64,000 nucleotides of DNA, taken from NCBI GenBank assembly GCA_030656615.1, contig JAUSOY010000058.1, positions 1 through 64,000 on the forward strand, given 5' to 3'. Below the pieces are notes generated by a model. It did no database searches, had not been told where the DNA came from, and worked only from the letters and a program-made list of their open reading frames with translations. This DNA is from Bacteroidales bacterium (lineage in GTDB: Bacteria > Bacteroidota > Bacteroidia > Bacteroidales > TTA-H9). A program made the translations under genes and the position numbers. This document shows, one piece after another, positions 7,728 to 16,319 of the stretch (position 1 is its first letter; each line of letters begins with the position of its first letter).

Positions 7728-8600
7728 TTAATTTGGATTACGCATATGCTGGGAATATGAATATGGTAAAACATAAATTGAATTGACGGGATTGCCATCT
7801 TTAGTGGCGGGAATCCAGCGTGGCATTGACAATAAAACCCGTTGAAGTTCCTTGTCGTATGAATTTGAAAAGCTCCCCAGAAATTTCACTATTTCAATTC
7901 TTCCACTTGGTTTAACTTTAATAATTACAACAGCATTACCATATAAATCAGACATTCTGATCGAATTTGTAATACGCAACGTGTTTTGGATGTGAGACGA
8001 CAGAGCTTCTTCGCCAATTCGAAAATGACTATAATAAACATTGCCGTATTCTGTTTCAAGCAAATCTTCTATTGTTCTGCTTTTAGGGTAATTTATTGGG
8101 TCATTTACAGTTATAAGAGAGTCTATAATCACTCCACTTTTGTCAAAATGTACAAAAGAATTTTCAACTTCTTTCCCTGCCTTATAATTTCCCTCACATA
8201 TAAGATTTCCTGTTTCATTGTAAAACAACCAATGTCCTTCCTCAAGGTCTTTAATGAAATTGCCTGTCGATTCAAGTACACCGTTTTCTCTAAAGTAATT
8301 CCACTGACCGTGCTTCCGGTTGTTTTTATAGTTCCCTTCAATCATTACCACGCCCGGAGGGCTGTAAAATTTCCAAAGGCTATCTTTATTATTCATTTTA
8401 TACCAACCCGATGTGTTTAATGTTGAGTCATTGTTAAGAACGACATATGTGCCATGCTTTATCCGGGTTTTCTTTTTCAATACCTGATAAACCTTCTCTA
8501 CTTGGTTTGTATTGTAATAATACGATTTCAGAGTTATTAGGTCCTGACTATATATCAGTGTGTTAAGAGAAAAAAGTAATAATGTGATTATCGTTCTCAA
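7728..8600 (-). CDS. secreted MORN-repeat protein with TonB-type C-terminal domain
   Basis: This 290-residue protein starts with a signal peptide (about 1-18, ending LIYSQ). Residues about 60-150 hold MORN-variant (YwqK-type) repeats such as GQWNYFRENGVLESTGNF and GHWLFYNETGNLICEGNY. The C-terminal region (about 190-285) resembles a TonB C-terminal domain: NAVVIIKVKPSGRIEIVKFLGS, then MPRWIPATKDGNPVNSIYVLP. The usual N-terminal TonB membrane anchor and proline-rich linker are replaced by a signal peptide and MORN repeats. The protein is exported to the periplasm or beyond, and its function is unknown. It has a well-formed promoter at 8654-8684. Automatic labels such as antitoxin YwqK would be misleading, because no toxin partner is near. 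Confidence 0.8.
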   Translation of the reverse strand: MRTIITLLLFSLNTLIYSQDLITLKSYYYNTNQVEKVYQVLKKKTRIKHGTYVVLNNDSTLNTSGWYKMNNKDSLWKFYSPPGVVMIEGNYKNNRKHGQWNYFRENGVLESTGNFIKDLEEGHWLFYNETGNLICEGNYKAGKEVENSFVHFDKSGVIIDSLITVNDPINYPKSRTIEDLLETEYGNVYYSHFRIGEEALSSHIQNTLRITNSIRMSDLYGNAVVIIKVKPSGRIEIVKFLGSFSNSYDKELQRVLLSMPRWIPATKDGNPVNSIYVLPYSYSQHMRNPN

Positions 8601-8653
8601 GAATCGTAATTATTTGTAAATAATGATGAGTGATATTTGTCTGTAATGAATTT

Positions 8654-8684
8654 CAAAATTAATGTGTTTTGGCTGGATTCTCAA
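8654..8684 (-). promoter_or_regulatory. promoter of the MORN-TonB protein gene
   Basis: On the minus strand, TTG (8684-8682) and TAATTTTG (8661-8654) are separated by 20 bases. This fits the Bacteroidota sigma-ABfr consensus. It predicts a leader of roughly 45-50 nt before the ATG at 8600. Confidence 0.6.
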
Positions 8685-8710
8685 TCGACGCCAGTATTCC
8701 ATCTTATCTT

Positions 8711-9163
8711 TCATTTAAAAATATCATTGTTTTGAAGATGATCAAATACAAGTCCTTTAGGAATATTTGTTTTTCCTTTTATCTCAACATCAAAATACAA
8801 CATAATAGTGTCTGATTCACCTCTTGTTACTAAAACAAATAAATCAAGGGTTTCAGCACCTAGACTTTGCGGACTCCCAAACCTCAAAGGAATAGTTTTT
8901 TTTCTTGGCTGGTTAGCAGGTTTCTTTACGGTTGCATGACCAATAACTTGAAATGCTTTTTCATTGTATTTCAACTTTGATAAATAATGCCAAGCCAATT
9001 GTGTGTTTTTCTCCCAATTGTTATAATGACCTATCAATATAGGATTTTCAGCAGAGTAACCATAATCAACTTGCTCTGATTGTTGAATAGTTGAAAAATA
9101 ATCTTTCGTACTAGTACACCCAAATAAAAATATAATTACAATCGAATAGCAAGTATTTTTCAT
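8711..9163 (-). CDS. small predicted lipoprotein, function unknown
   Basis: This 150-residue protein begins with a short hydrophobic signal (about 2-15) and a lipobox-like FLFGC, so Cys16 would be lipidated and the protein anchored to a membrane. The remaining sequence is polar and contains a basic KKPANQPRKK stretch. I do not recognise any domain. It is on the same strand as the two secreted-protein genes downstream, but the gaps of about 110 bp and the separate promoter of the next gene suggest it is transcribed alone. A TATATTTG element lies at 9225-9232 on the minus strand, about 60 bases upstream of the start. The 230-bp stretch upstream shows nothing else clear. Confidence 0.7.
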   Translation of the reverse strand: MKNTCYSIVIIFLFGCTSTKDYFSTIQQSEQVDYGYSAENPILIGHYNNWEKNTQLAWHYLSKLKYNEKAFQVIGHATVKKPANQPRKKTIPLRFGSPQSLGAETLDLFVLVTRGESDTIMLYFDVEIKGKTNIPKGLVFDHLQNNDIFK

Positions 9164-9393
9164 TATTGTAATAAGTTAAATTATTACTGTCTAGAATGTT
9201 GGGATAACATGCATGCACCCGCCACAAATATAAGTAGAAAGGGTTATCATTCGTTAAATGATGAAAAATAATTATTAAGCAGAAGTAAAGATTGTATGTT
9301 GTAGCAATTTAGACAAATCTCGCCCAGTATATTTAAGCAGATGGTTTATTTAAAGGTAGTAGAATCCCCTTTAGAAAATTTCAATTGGGCAGA

Positions 9394-10287
9394 TTACTGA
9401 CTGAATCGCAATAAACTTCCATAAGGCAGTTTTCGTCCGGCATTATCAGCCTGATACAGTTCACCGCATTCCTTATTACTGACTTCTCCGTATATGGTAT
9501 CGAAAAGGTTTTCGGTAATCAGGGGAGAAGTACCTTTAGCATACAAATTGATAATTGTAAAATGGTTTTCGGGTGCAAGCAACTGTCGGCAATTCTTTAA
9601 TAATTCGTTGATGCTTTCCTCGAGTTTCCATTTTTCACCCTTGGGCCCACGGCCATATGCCGGAGGATCCATAATAATACCGTGATAGGTATTTCCCCTT
9701 CGAACTTCCCGTTCTACAAATTTTACGGCATCTTCGAGCATCCAGCGGATGTTATCGAGGCCGCTTAGTTCCATGTTTTCGCGTGTCCAACTGATGAGTT
9801 GTTTGAGTGCTTCTACATGCGTTACTTCAGCTCCTGCTGCTTTAGCTATCACCGATGCCGCTCCGGTATAGGCAAAAAGATTCAGAAATCGTGGGCGTTC
9901 TACCGGCATATTTTTAATTTGCTCATAAATATACGTCCAGTTGGCAGCCTGTTCAGGAAAAATTCCCACATGACGGAAGGGGGTAAGACCCAGGCGCATT
10001 TTAAGCTGAAAATCATGACATGGAAAAGTAATTAACCATTGCTCAGGCATTTCTTTTCGCCTGAACCATTCGCCTTTTTCTTCATTTTCGGATTGCTCTG
10101 TGCTTGATTTCATGCGGAAAGTGGCATGAGCCAAACGTTTCCATTCCCCATCGCTGAGGTTTTTATCCCAAATGGCCTTGGGTTCGGGCCGCGAAAGAAT
10201 ATAATTGCCAAATCGTTCTAGTTTCTGAAAACCTCCGGTATCCATCAGTTCGTAATCGGTCCAGCTTTGGGGTGTAAAGAGTTTCAT
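9394..10287 (-). CDS. class I SAM-dependent methyltransferase (RlmI-related)
   Basis: This 297-residue cytoplasmic enzyme carries the SAM-binding motif I LNLFAYTGAASV (about 134-145), an acidic motif II in VTHVEALKQLISWTREN, and the catalytic-region motif DPPAYGRGPKGEKW (about 207-220). These resemble the RlmI/RlmL C-terminal methyltransferases of COG1092, which methylate 23S rRNA. The PUA domain typical of RlmI is absent. Its start is 15 bp downstream of the U32-family gene stop on the same strand, so the two are very likely cotranscribed, and a TrmH-type rRNA methyltransferase gene is divergent from the pair. The substrate is probably rRNA, but the base and position cannot be assigned. Confidence 0.85.
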   Translation of the reverse strand: MKLFTPQSWTDYELMDTGGFQKLERFGNYILSRPEPKAIWDKNLSDGEWKRLAHATFRMKSSTEQSENEEKGEWFRRKEMPEQWLITFPCHDFQLKMRLGLTPFRHVGIFPEQAANWTYIYEQIKNMPVERPRFLNLFAYTGAASVIAKAAGAEVTHVEALKQLISWTRENMELSGLDNIRWMLEDAVKFVEREVRRGNTYHGIIMDPPAYGRGPKGEKWKLEESINELLKNCRQLLAPENHFTIINLYAKGTSPLITENLFDTIYGEVSNKECGELYQADNAGRKLPYGSLLRFSQ

Positions 10288-10302
10288 GGCTTGTTTTCTT
10301 TC

Positions 10303-12129
10303 TTATTTCTTGTATACATTATCAGCAATAACATTCATTTCGCAGTTTTTGCAATCGAACTGAAGCAAAAAACGGTTGCGGTAATCGGTGATGTACAAAG
10401 GCATTTTGTAAGGATTTTTCATTTCAAGCAAACACTGTCCGGTTTCACGCAAAATGCAGTGTTTGGTCGTCATGAGAATATCGTTTTTTTTCACCTTTCC
10501 TTCTTCAAATCCCTGAACAATTTTCTCTACGCCATGCCGTTGGTAAAAATCAGCTGCTTTAGCATTCAATACATTGGAGTGAAAACTGTCTAAAGCGAAG
10601 GGGTAAGGATGGTTTGTGGGATTGATTCGGCTCTCTTTCTTTAGTTTTCCTGCTTTGCGGAGCGAAAGCAGTGTATCTATGGCTTGTCGGCGTAATGCAT
10701 TGAGTGTTGATGCCGGGATAAATAGTTCGGGACATTCGATTTGAACTTCCGAAAAGATAAAAGGCGTATCACCCGTTTTACAAATTTGCCTGTGAATATT
10801 AGCAAGATTTGCCTCCTTGTTGTTTGCCGTTTCCGGTGCTATCTCAATTTCAGCGCTTGCCTCAAATAAATCATTATCGATTACTTTGAGTACCAATGAA
10901 GAATGTTCCAGGCTTAAAACACCTTTAATTTCCATGGTTCTTTTGGCAGTTGAACCTTCCATTTGTTTATCAAAAGCCTGATTATGATTTCGATAGATAT
11001 CCGATTTGCGTTCGGGATGTATGGGTGTTGCTAAAAATAAACGATTATCACTGACCTTGTTAATTCTTACGCCTTCCCATTGCCCATTGACTCCTTTAAA
11101 CATAATGCCATCGCCATTATGAAGCGTGGAATTTCCATCCAATTCTATCCATCCCGGACCGGAATCTTTGATTTTTCCCATAAACTCACCCATCGATTTG
11201 GGCGTTTCCGGCGACCATTGACCACTTTCAGCGCCATGAAGAAAATATTCTGTAAAGCCACGATTGAAACTGGCTTCGGGTTTGGGTGTAAAGCTGTAGC
11301 TCGTTTTTCCGGAAGTCGATTTGGAAAATCCCTCCCGTTTTTCTATTTCAATATCCAGTTTCTGGCGATACCAGGCGGTAATATTCTTTAAATATCCAAT
11401 ATCCTTTAATCGGCCTTCAATTTTAAAACTGCTTATACCGGCATCAATCATCTCGCCCAGGGATTCTGAACGGTTCATGTCTTTGAGCGAAAGAAGATGC
11501 TGGTTTTTTATCAGTTCTTTTCCATCGCCGTCCAGTAATGTATAAAAAGAGCGACAGGGCTGCGCACATTGTCCGCGGTTAGCCGAGCGGCCACAAATGG
11601 CATGACTCATATAACATTGTCCGCTGTACGATACACATAATGCACCATGTACAAAGGCTTCGAGGGGTACGCTGCTTTGTTTTCGTATATTTTTAATTTG
11701 CTCCAGACTCAGTTCACGGGCAAGAATTACCCGACTAAAACCTGCTTTTTCGAGAAACAATACTTTTTCAGGGGTGGTATTATGCGTTTGAGTGCTGGCA
11801 ATGAGAGGCAGGGGAGGCAGATCCATTTCCAAAAGTCCAATGTCCTGAATGATAAATGCATCAACGCCTGTTTCATAAAGCTGAAACATCAACTTACGGG
11901 CTTCTTCCAGTTCAGAATCAAACAAAAGCGTGTTGATGGTAACGTACACTTTAGCGTGATAAATGGATGCAAAATCAACCAATTCTTTAATATCGTCTTC
12001 AGAATTTGCTGCAGCCGAGCGGGCTCCAAAACCGGAGGCTCCAATGTATACAGCATCAGCTCCATGTTTGATGGCCTCTATTCCAAAAGTGGCATTTTTA
12101 GCCGGAGCCAGTAGTTCTATTTTTTGCAT
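10303..12129 (-). CDS. U32-family protein, RlhA-like (rRNA/tRNA hydroxylation)
   Basis: The protein has 608 residues from the ATG at 12129; an upstream in-frame ATG at 12159 would add ten residues of poor fit, and homologues begin at KIELLAPAKN. The N-terminal TIM-barrel-like U32 region includes LEAFVHGALCVSYSGQC and the cysteine cluster MSHAICGRSANRGQCAQPCR, with four conserved Cys for an iron-sulfur cluster. A C-terminal extension of about 300 residues matches the DUF3656-containing architecture of E. coli RlhA, which makes 5-hydroxycytidine in 23S rRNA using prephenate as cofactor; related TrhP acts on tRNA. These proteins are often labelled peptidase, but proteolysis is doubtful. It is cotranscribed with the RlmI-related methyltransferase. 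Confidence 0.88.
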   Translation of the reverse strand: MQKIELLAPAKNATFGIEAIKHGADAVYIGASGFGARSAAANSEDDIKELVDFASIYHAKVYVTINTLLFDSELEEARKLMFQLYETGVDAFIIQDIGLLEMDLPPLPLIASTQTHNTTPEKVLFLEKAGFSRVILARELSLEQIKNIRKQSSVPLEAFVHGALCVSYSGQCYMSHAICGRSANRGQCAQPCRSFYTLLDGDGKELIKNQHLLSLKDMNRSESLGEMIDAGISSFKIEGRLKDIGYLKNITAWYRQKLDIEIEKREGFSKSTSGKTSYSFTPKPEASFNRGFTEYFLHGAESGQWSPETPKSMGEFMGKIKDSGPGWIELDGNSTLHNGDGIMFKGVNGQWEGVRINKVSDNRLFLATPIHPERKSDIYRNHNQAFDKQMEGSTAKRTMEIKGVLSLEHSSLVLKVIDNDLFEASAEIEIAPETANNKEANLANIHRQICKTGDTPFIFSEVQIECPELFIPASTLNALRRQAIDTLLSLRKAGKLKKESRINPTNHPYPFALDSFHSNVLNAKAADFYQRHGVEKIVQGFEEGKVKKNDILMTTKHCILRETGQCLLEMKNPYKMPLYITDYRNRFLLQFDCKNCEMNVIADNVYKK

Positions 12130-12267
12130 CTGCCTGTTTTTCGGTGCAAATATCCTCATTTTATGGCAAACAGAGGGCTTTATGCCGTAATTGGCCGTAA
12201 AACACCTTTATAGTTTCTGTTTCACTCAATATTAATTCGTGCTGAGGCAAAGCATTGCCGTATTTTA

Positions 12268-12275
12268 TACCTTTG
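12268..12275 (+). promoter_or_regulatory. -7 element upstream of the TrmH-type gene
   Basis: TACCTTTG is an exact TAnnTTTG match. It predicts a transcript start near 12280, which excludes upstream start codons and supports the ATG at 12306. No good -33 TTG is present at the expected spacing. Confidence 0.4.
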
Positions 12276-12305
12276 CAGTATTGCATTAAAGCATTTAACA
12301 GGCAT

Positions 12306-13118
12306 ATGCTCATTAGCAGTCTTCAAAATCCAAAAGTCAAGTATCTGATTAAGCTTCAGACAAAGTCAGCTTTTCGTCGTGACGAAGGTGTGGCAATGGT
12401 GGAAGGTTTGCGTGAGTCGCTTATTGCTTTATCTGCCGGACTTTTGCCCCAAAGTGTTTTTTTCTGCCCGGGAATGCATCCCTTGGATGAAAACTTAGGA
12501 GAACTCTTGAAAGCCGTTGATAGTCATCAACAATTTGAATTAAGTCAGCATGTATTTGAGCGCCTGGCATACCGCGATGGTTCTGATGGAATTATTTGTC
12601 TTTTTAAAGCACCACGGAATGAGCTTTCAGAGTTTATTCCTCCTTCCGAATCATTGATTTTAATTCTGGAATCGGTAGAAAAACCTGGAAATCTTGGTGC
12701 CGTTTTACGTACGGCCGATGCAGCCTCAGTGGATGCTGTGATTGTTTGTGATCCCTCCACCGATCTATATAACCCCAACGTAATTCGTTCCAGTTTGGGA
12801 TGTGTTTTTACGACGCCTGTTTTCTCTGCCGGAAATACGGAAACACTTCAATGGCTTAAACAACATTCGATTCGGATATTTGCTTCCCTGCTTTCAGAAA
12901 AATCGTCACCCTATCATTTATCCGATTATCGAAATTCATCCGCATTATTGATGGGAACCGAAGCCACAGGACTTTCAGATTTCTGGATTCGTGCGGCCGA
13001 TGAACACATTATTATTCCGATGCTGGGCAAAATTGACTCACTAAATGTTTCAAATGCCACGGCAATTCTTACTTTTGAAGCCATGCGCCAGCGCGATTTT
13101 CGTCATCATTCTTTATAA
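12306..13118 (+). CDS. TrmH/SpoU-family RNA methyltransferase
   Basis: The protein has 270 residues from ATG 12306; the longer frame from 12255 would begin upstream of the likely transcript start. The N-terminal substrate-binding part begins with SLQNPKVKYLIKLQTKSAFR. The C-terminal SPOUT domain has its three motifs: ILESVEKPGNLGAVLRTADA, NPNVIRSSLGCVFTTPV, and GTEATGLSDFW followed by IPMLGKIDSLNVSNATAI. The family makes 2'-O-methylribose in rRNA or tRNA, with RlmB and TrmH as examples, and the exact target is not clear. It is divergent from the U32/methyltransferase pair and lies one base upstream of the porin gene, so it may be cotranscribed with it. Confidence 0.92.
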   Translation: MLISSLQNPKVKYLIKLQTKSAFRRDEGVAMVEGLRESLIALSAGLLPQSVFFCPGMHPLDENLGELLKAVDSHQQFELSQHVFERLAYRDGSDGIICLFKAPRNELSEFIPPSESLILILESVEKPGNLGAVLRTADAASVDAVIVCDPSTDLYNPNVIRSSLGCVFTTPVFSAGNTETLQWLKQHSIRIFASLLSEKSSPYHLSDYRNSSALLMGTEATGLSDFWIRAADEHIIIPMLGKIDSLNVSNATAILTFEAMRQRDFRHHSL

Positions 13119-13119
13119 T

Positions 13120-15168
13120 ATGCCAGAAAATACTTCCATAAAATTCATAAGACTCCAATCGTTGCATTCGTTCATAAAAGGTATTTCTTTTTATCACGGA
13201 AGTATACATTATCGATTTTTGCGATTATTAATCATTGGTGTGATGCTTCTTTTGGCAAGTTTTTCATTAATGGCTCAAAAAAAATCCTCTGCCGATTCCT
13301 CTGCTGTTTATGTTTTTAAGCCCGATTTTCATACGTTAAATCGTTGGACACCCGTGTTGGTTGATACCATGCCTGTTAATAATCAGCGTTATGATGCCGT
13401 TATTTCAGGGGATAGGTTTTTTGCCGCATTGGGAAATACCGGATTGGCTTCTTTGGATCTGTTGCCCGATTTTGTTCCTGAAGCAGGATTCAGGTACGGT
13501 AGAAAAGCGTTTGATGCATATCGGTATACAGTGGAAAATGTTCCCTGGTATCAAAGCCGAAAGCCTTTTACTGAAATATTATGGGTGAGTGGACCGGGTA
13601 AGGAAAATAATCTTCAGGCCATGCATTCGCAGAATTTTTATAAGGGACTGACCGGTGGCATCAATTATCGCCTCACCTCGTCGCCCGGAGCCTATCAACG
13701 CCAAAAAGTCAGCGATCATAATGTTGCGATTACCCTTCGGTATTTTTCGCCCGATAAGCGTTATGGGGGAGAAGCCGCCTTTGTTAGCAATAAATTCATT
13801 GTTCAGGAAAATGGTGGCATTGCCAACCGGGAGATGTTTGAAGGAAGTACGGAATTAAACCGTTCAGTAATTCCCGTAAATCTTCAACTGGCATCCAATA
13901 CAGAACGAAATGTGCGGGTGATGCTTTCGCAGTTTTATGAATTGGGATTTTCTCGTCAGCAAAAAATCAAAGCCGATACCTTGCCTGCTGAACAGGTAAC
14001 GGCAGCAGATTACCTTAAAACCGATTCCATAGCGCAGGATACCCTTGCTAATGATAAAATAATCAAGGCATTACGCAAATTTACCCGTTTTGGACGCATC
14101 GTTCATACCTTTACCTATGGTTATGACTGGTATGAGTATGAGGATGGAAGTCCAAACTCCGGGTTTTATTCCAACATTCTTATCGATTCGTTGAAAACCC
14201 GTGATTCGGTTCATATACAACGATTTGAAAATGAAATCGGATGGACAAACGCTTCCTATCTTCTCGAAAATAAATTTCCGGTTGAACTATATGCCGGAAT
14301 TAAACATCAGGCAGTGGCTTTCAGGGCCGATTCACTGCAAAAGAATTTTAATCAGGTGATTCTTAAAGGTTCTGCAAAAATTGTTTTACCCCGGGGTTTT
14401 CAACTTTCGGGTGATGCTTTTATTATCAAAGGCGATTATAATGATGGCGATTTGGGCATCGCGGCCCGCATTGATCTTCCTTTCGCGAAAAAGCTTTTGC
14501 TTTCCGGAGGGCTGAATCTGGGATCTTCCAAGCCCGATTTTTATTCGCAATATCATTATTCAAATCATTTTTATTGGAATAACGATTTTGCCCGTTCAGA
14601 GTATTACAGGCTTTGGGTTAATATGAAGTGGTTTACACTGTATGCCGGTTTCGAATATTATTTGCTGAATGAGGCTGTTTTTTATGATGTAAATGGAAGG
14701 CCAAGTCAGAAGAATGGGGAAACATCGCTTCTTCGGCTAAATTTGAAGCATGTATTGAAATGGAGAAAATTTACCGCCGAAAATCATGTTATCATTCAAA
14801 AACCAACGGATACAACGGTTTTGCGACTGCCCGAAATACTGGCGCGCTCTACCTGGTATTTTACCCTCTCCGTTTTTAAAGGCGCATTGATTTTTCAGCC
14901 GGGCATTGATGTTTCGTATAATACTGCATATTACAGCAATGCTTACATGCCTGCTACGGGTGTGTTCTATCACCAAAATACGGAAACTACGGGCAATTTT
15001 TTTAATGCCGATATCTATGCCAACTTTAAGATTAAACGGGCCCGTATTTTTGTGCGCTACCGGCATGTTAACAGCCATTGGGGACCGTATGATTATTATG
15101 CGGCTCCAGGCTACCCCTTAAAAGACGCCGGATTGAATTTTGGAGTGAACTGGCGGTTTTATGATTGA
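13120..15168 (+). CDS. putative outer-membrane porin (Porin_10 type)
   Basis: The protein has 682 residues from the ATG at 13120, directly after the TrmH-type stop. The signal sequence is atypically far in: a hydrophobic core RLLIIGVMLLLASFSLMAQ lies about 35-55 residues after this start, so a later start may be the true one. The mature part has alternating aromatic beta-strand patterns (RYGRKAFDAYRYTVENVPWY, FWRFYD-like end) and resembles the Bacteroidota putative-porin family Porin_10. The C-terminus ends in the aromatic pattern LNFGVNWRFYD, expected for a beta-barrel terminal strand. It is probably an outer-membrane barrel, and its substrate is unknown. It is followed by a terminator hairpin before the convergent gene. 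Confidence 0.75.
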   Translation: MPENTSIKFIRLQSLHSFIKGISFYHGSIHYRFLRLLIIGVMLLLASFSLMAQKKSSADSSAVYVFKPDFHTLNRWTPVLVDTMPVNNQRYDAVISGDRFFAALGNTGLASLDLLPDFVPEAGFRYGRKAFDAYRYTVENVPWYQSRKPFTEILWVSGPGKENNLQAMHSQNFYKGLTGGINYRLTSSPGAYQRQKVSDHNVAITLRYFSPDKRYGGEAAFVSNKFIVQENGGIANREMFEGSTELNRSVIPVNLQLASNTERNVRVMLSQFYELGFSRQQKIKADTLPAEQVTAADYLKTDSIAQDTLANDKIIKALRKFTRFGRIVHTFTYGYDWYEYEDGSPNSGFYSNILIDSLKTRDSVHIQRFENEIGWTNASYLLENKFPVELYAGIKHQAVAFRADSLQKNFNQVILKGSAKIVLPRGFQLSGDAFIIKGDYNDGDLGIAARIDLPFAKKLLLSGGLNLGSSKPDFYSQYHYSNHFYWNNDFARSEYYRLWVNMKWFTLYAGFEYYLLNEAVFYDVNGRPSQKNGETSLLRLNLKHVLKWRKFTAENHVIIQKPTDTTVLRLPEILARSTWYFTLSVFKGALIFQPGIDVSYNTAYYSNAYMPATGVFYHQNTETTGNFFNADIYANFKIKRARIFVRYRHVNSHWGPYDYYAAPGYPLKDAGLNFGVNWRFYD

Positions 15169-15192
15169 GACTCGGAACCAGAGGCAAGCAGT

Positions 15193-15225
15193 GAGCCTGT
15201 CGAACTGCACTCGAAGGCTCCTTTT
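15193..15225 (+). terminator. terminator hairpin after the porin gene
   Basis: GAGCCT pairs with AGGCTC, and inside it TCGA pairs with TCGA across ACTGCAC, with one bulged G. CTTTTAAAA follows. The word GAGCCTGTCGAA resembles dispersed palindromic repeats known in Bacteroidota genomes, but I see only one copy here. Confidence 0.5.
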
Positions 15226-15239
15226 AAAACTCTTAACTC

Positions 15240-15554
15240 TTAACTATGTATGTCTTTTCCGATCTTATCCTCTACCGATTTAATTTTGGCATCCATTCGG
15301 TTTTGCTGGCCAGGGCGGATATCAAGACTGAACGTGGCATATACTCTGCTGCAATCATTTTCTAAAAGTTTATAGGCATCATTAATCACTTTCAGAGCTT
15401 CTTCCAGTGTTTCTGTTTCAATAATGGTTGCCATGGGCGTCAGGCTGTATGGTATTCCCGATTCTCTTATCATGGCAATGATACGGCTGACGTATGGACT
15501 CACGCTGTCTCCCTTATCGGTTGGAAACATGGCCATTTGAAGGATTATTGACAT
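15240..15554 (-). CDS. thiamine-binding protein, MTH1187/YqgV family
   Basis: This 104-residue protein matches the small ferredoxin-like MTH1187/YkoF-type thiamine-binding fold (PF01910). The start MSIILQMAMFPTDKGDSVSPYV and the stretch YSLTPMATIIETETLEEALKVI are characteristic. The family binds thiamine or its hydroxymethylpyrimidine moiety and usually forms tetramers; its cellular task is unclear. It is the last gene of a tight minus-strand cluster (YqaA-like, aroE, this gene), 17 bp after aroE. The length fits the family, so it is complete. A link to shikimate synthesis is not expected and is probably only cotranscription. Confidence 0.88.
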   Translation of the reverse strand: MSIILQMAMFPTDKGDSVSPYVSRIIAMIRESGIPYSLTPMATIIETETLEEALKVINDAYKLLENDCSRVYATFSLDIRPGQQNRMDAKIKSVEDKIGKDIHS

Positions 15555-15571
15555 AGTTTTTTTTGATAAAA

Positions 15572-16318
15572 TTACGAATTCCAGATTTCCCAGGCGGCTT
15601 CGGCCTGTATTTCAAGCATCGCTTGACCATTTTGTACTCTGGCGCCTCTTTCTGAACCTTCTGCCATAAACCCTGTAATGGCCGGGTTGTAAATTAAATC
15701 GAATAACAAATGCCCGGAATGTATAAAATGGTAGGGCAGAGGTGGTTTTTCACTTAAAGCAGGCCACATACCCAAAGGTGTGGTGTTGATAATGATGGTG
15801 TGTGATTCAATGATCGTTCTGTCAATTTCTTCCCAAATAATGTGACCGGGTCCGGGATGTCTGGAAACTACTGTACAATGTATCCTGCATTGATTTTCGA
15901 GGCAGTACTTTACCGAAGCAGCTGAGCCTCCATTTCCTAAAATCAATGCCTTTTTATCCATAGGGAAAATGAGTGGTAAAATACTCTTATAAAAACCAAT
16001 CACATCAGTATTATATCCCTTTAAAAAAACAGAATCTGAATTACGAAGTATTTTTATGGTATTAACAGAACCGATGGCGGTGGCTTCTTCTGAAATATCA
16101 TCCAGAAGAGGAATAATGTTTTTTTTGTAAGGAATGGTAATATTGAGTCCCGATAATTTGGGATTATTAGAAATCAACAGTCGAAAATCCTGTAAATTTT
16201 CAAGTGGGAAAAGCTGGTAATCTGCATCGTTTATTTTCTCTTTCCGGAACTTTTCATCGAAAAATGCCGGTGAAAATGAATGAGATAGAGGATAACCGAT
16301 CAGACCGAAAATTCGCAT
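15572..16318 (-). CDS. aroE: shikimate dehydrogenase
   Basis: This 248-residue NADPH-dependent enzyme reduces 3-dehydroshikimate to shikimate in aromatic amino-acid synthesis. Visible motifs are GYPLSHSFSP (substrate-binding Ser residues), GLNITIPYKK with the catalytic Lys, GSVNTI, the cofactor-binding loop ILGNGGSAASV, NTTPLGMWP, and the C-terminal NGQAMLEIQAEAAWEIW. Length is slightly below the usual 270, as is common in Bacteroidota. It lies one base after the YqaA-like gene and 17 bp before the thiamine-binding gene, so the three are almost certainly one transcript. No other aromatic pathway gene is in the window. Confidence 0.95.
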   Translation of the reverse strand: MRIFGLIGYPLSHSFSPAFFDEKFRKEKINDADYQLFPLENLQDFRLLISNNPKLSGLNITIPYKKNIIPLLDDISEEATAIGSVNTIKILRNSDSVFLKGYNTDVIGFYKSILPLIFPMDKKALILGNGGSAASVKYCLENQCRIHCTVVSRHPGPGHIIWEEIDRTIIESHTIIINTTPLGMWPALSEKPPLPYHFIHSGHLLFDLIYNPAITGFMAEGSERGARVQNGQAMLEIQAEAAWEIWNS

Positions 16319-16319
16319 G

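Noticed and set aside
10303-12129. U32 protein as a collagenase-type peptidase
   Set aside because: The four-Cys cluster and C-terminal architecture fit the RlhA-type RNA-modification role better.
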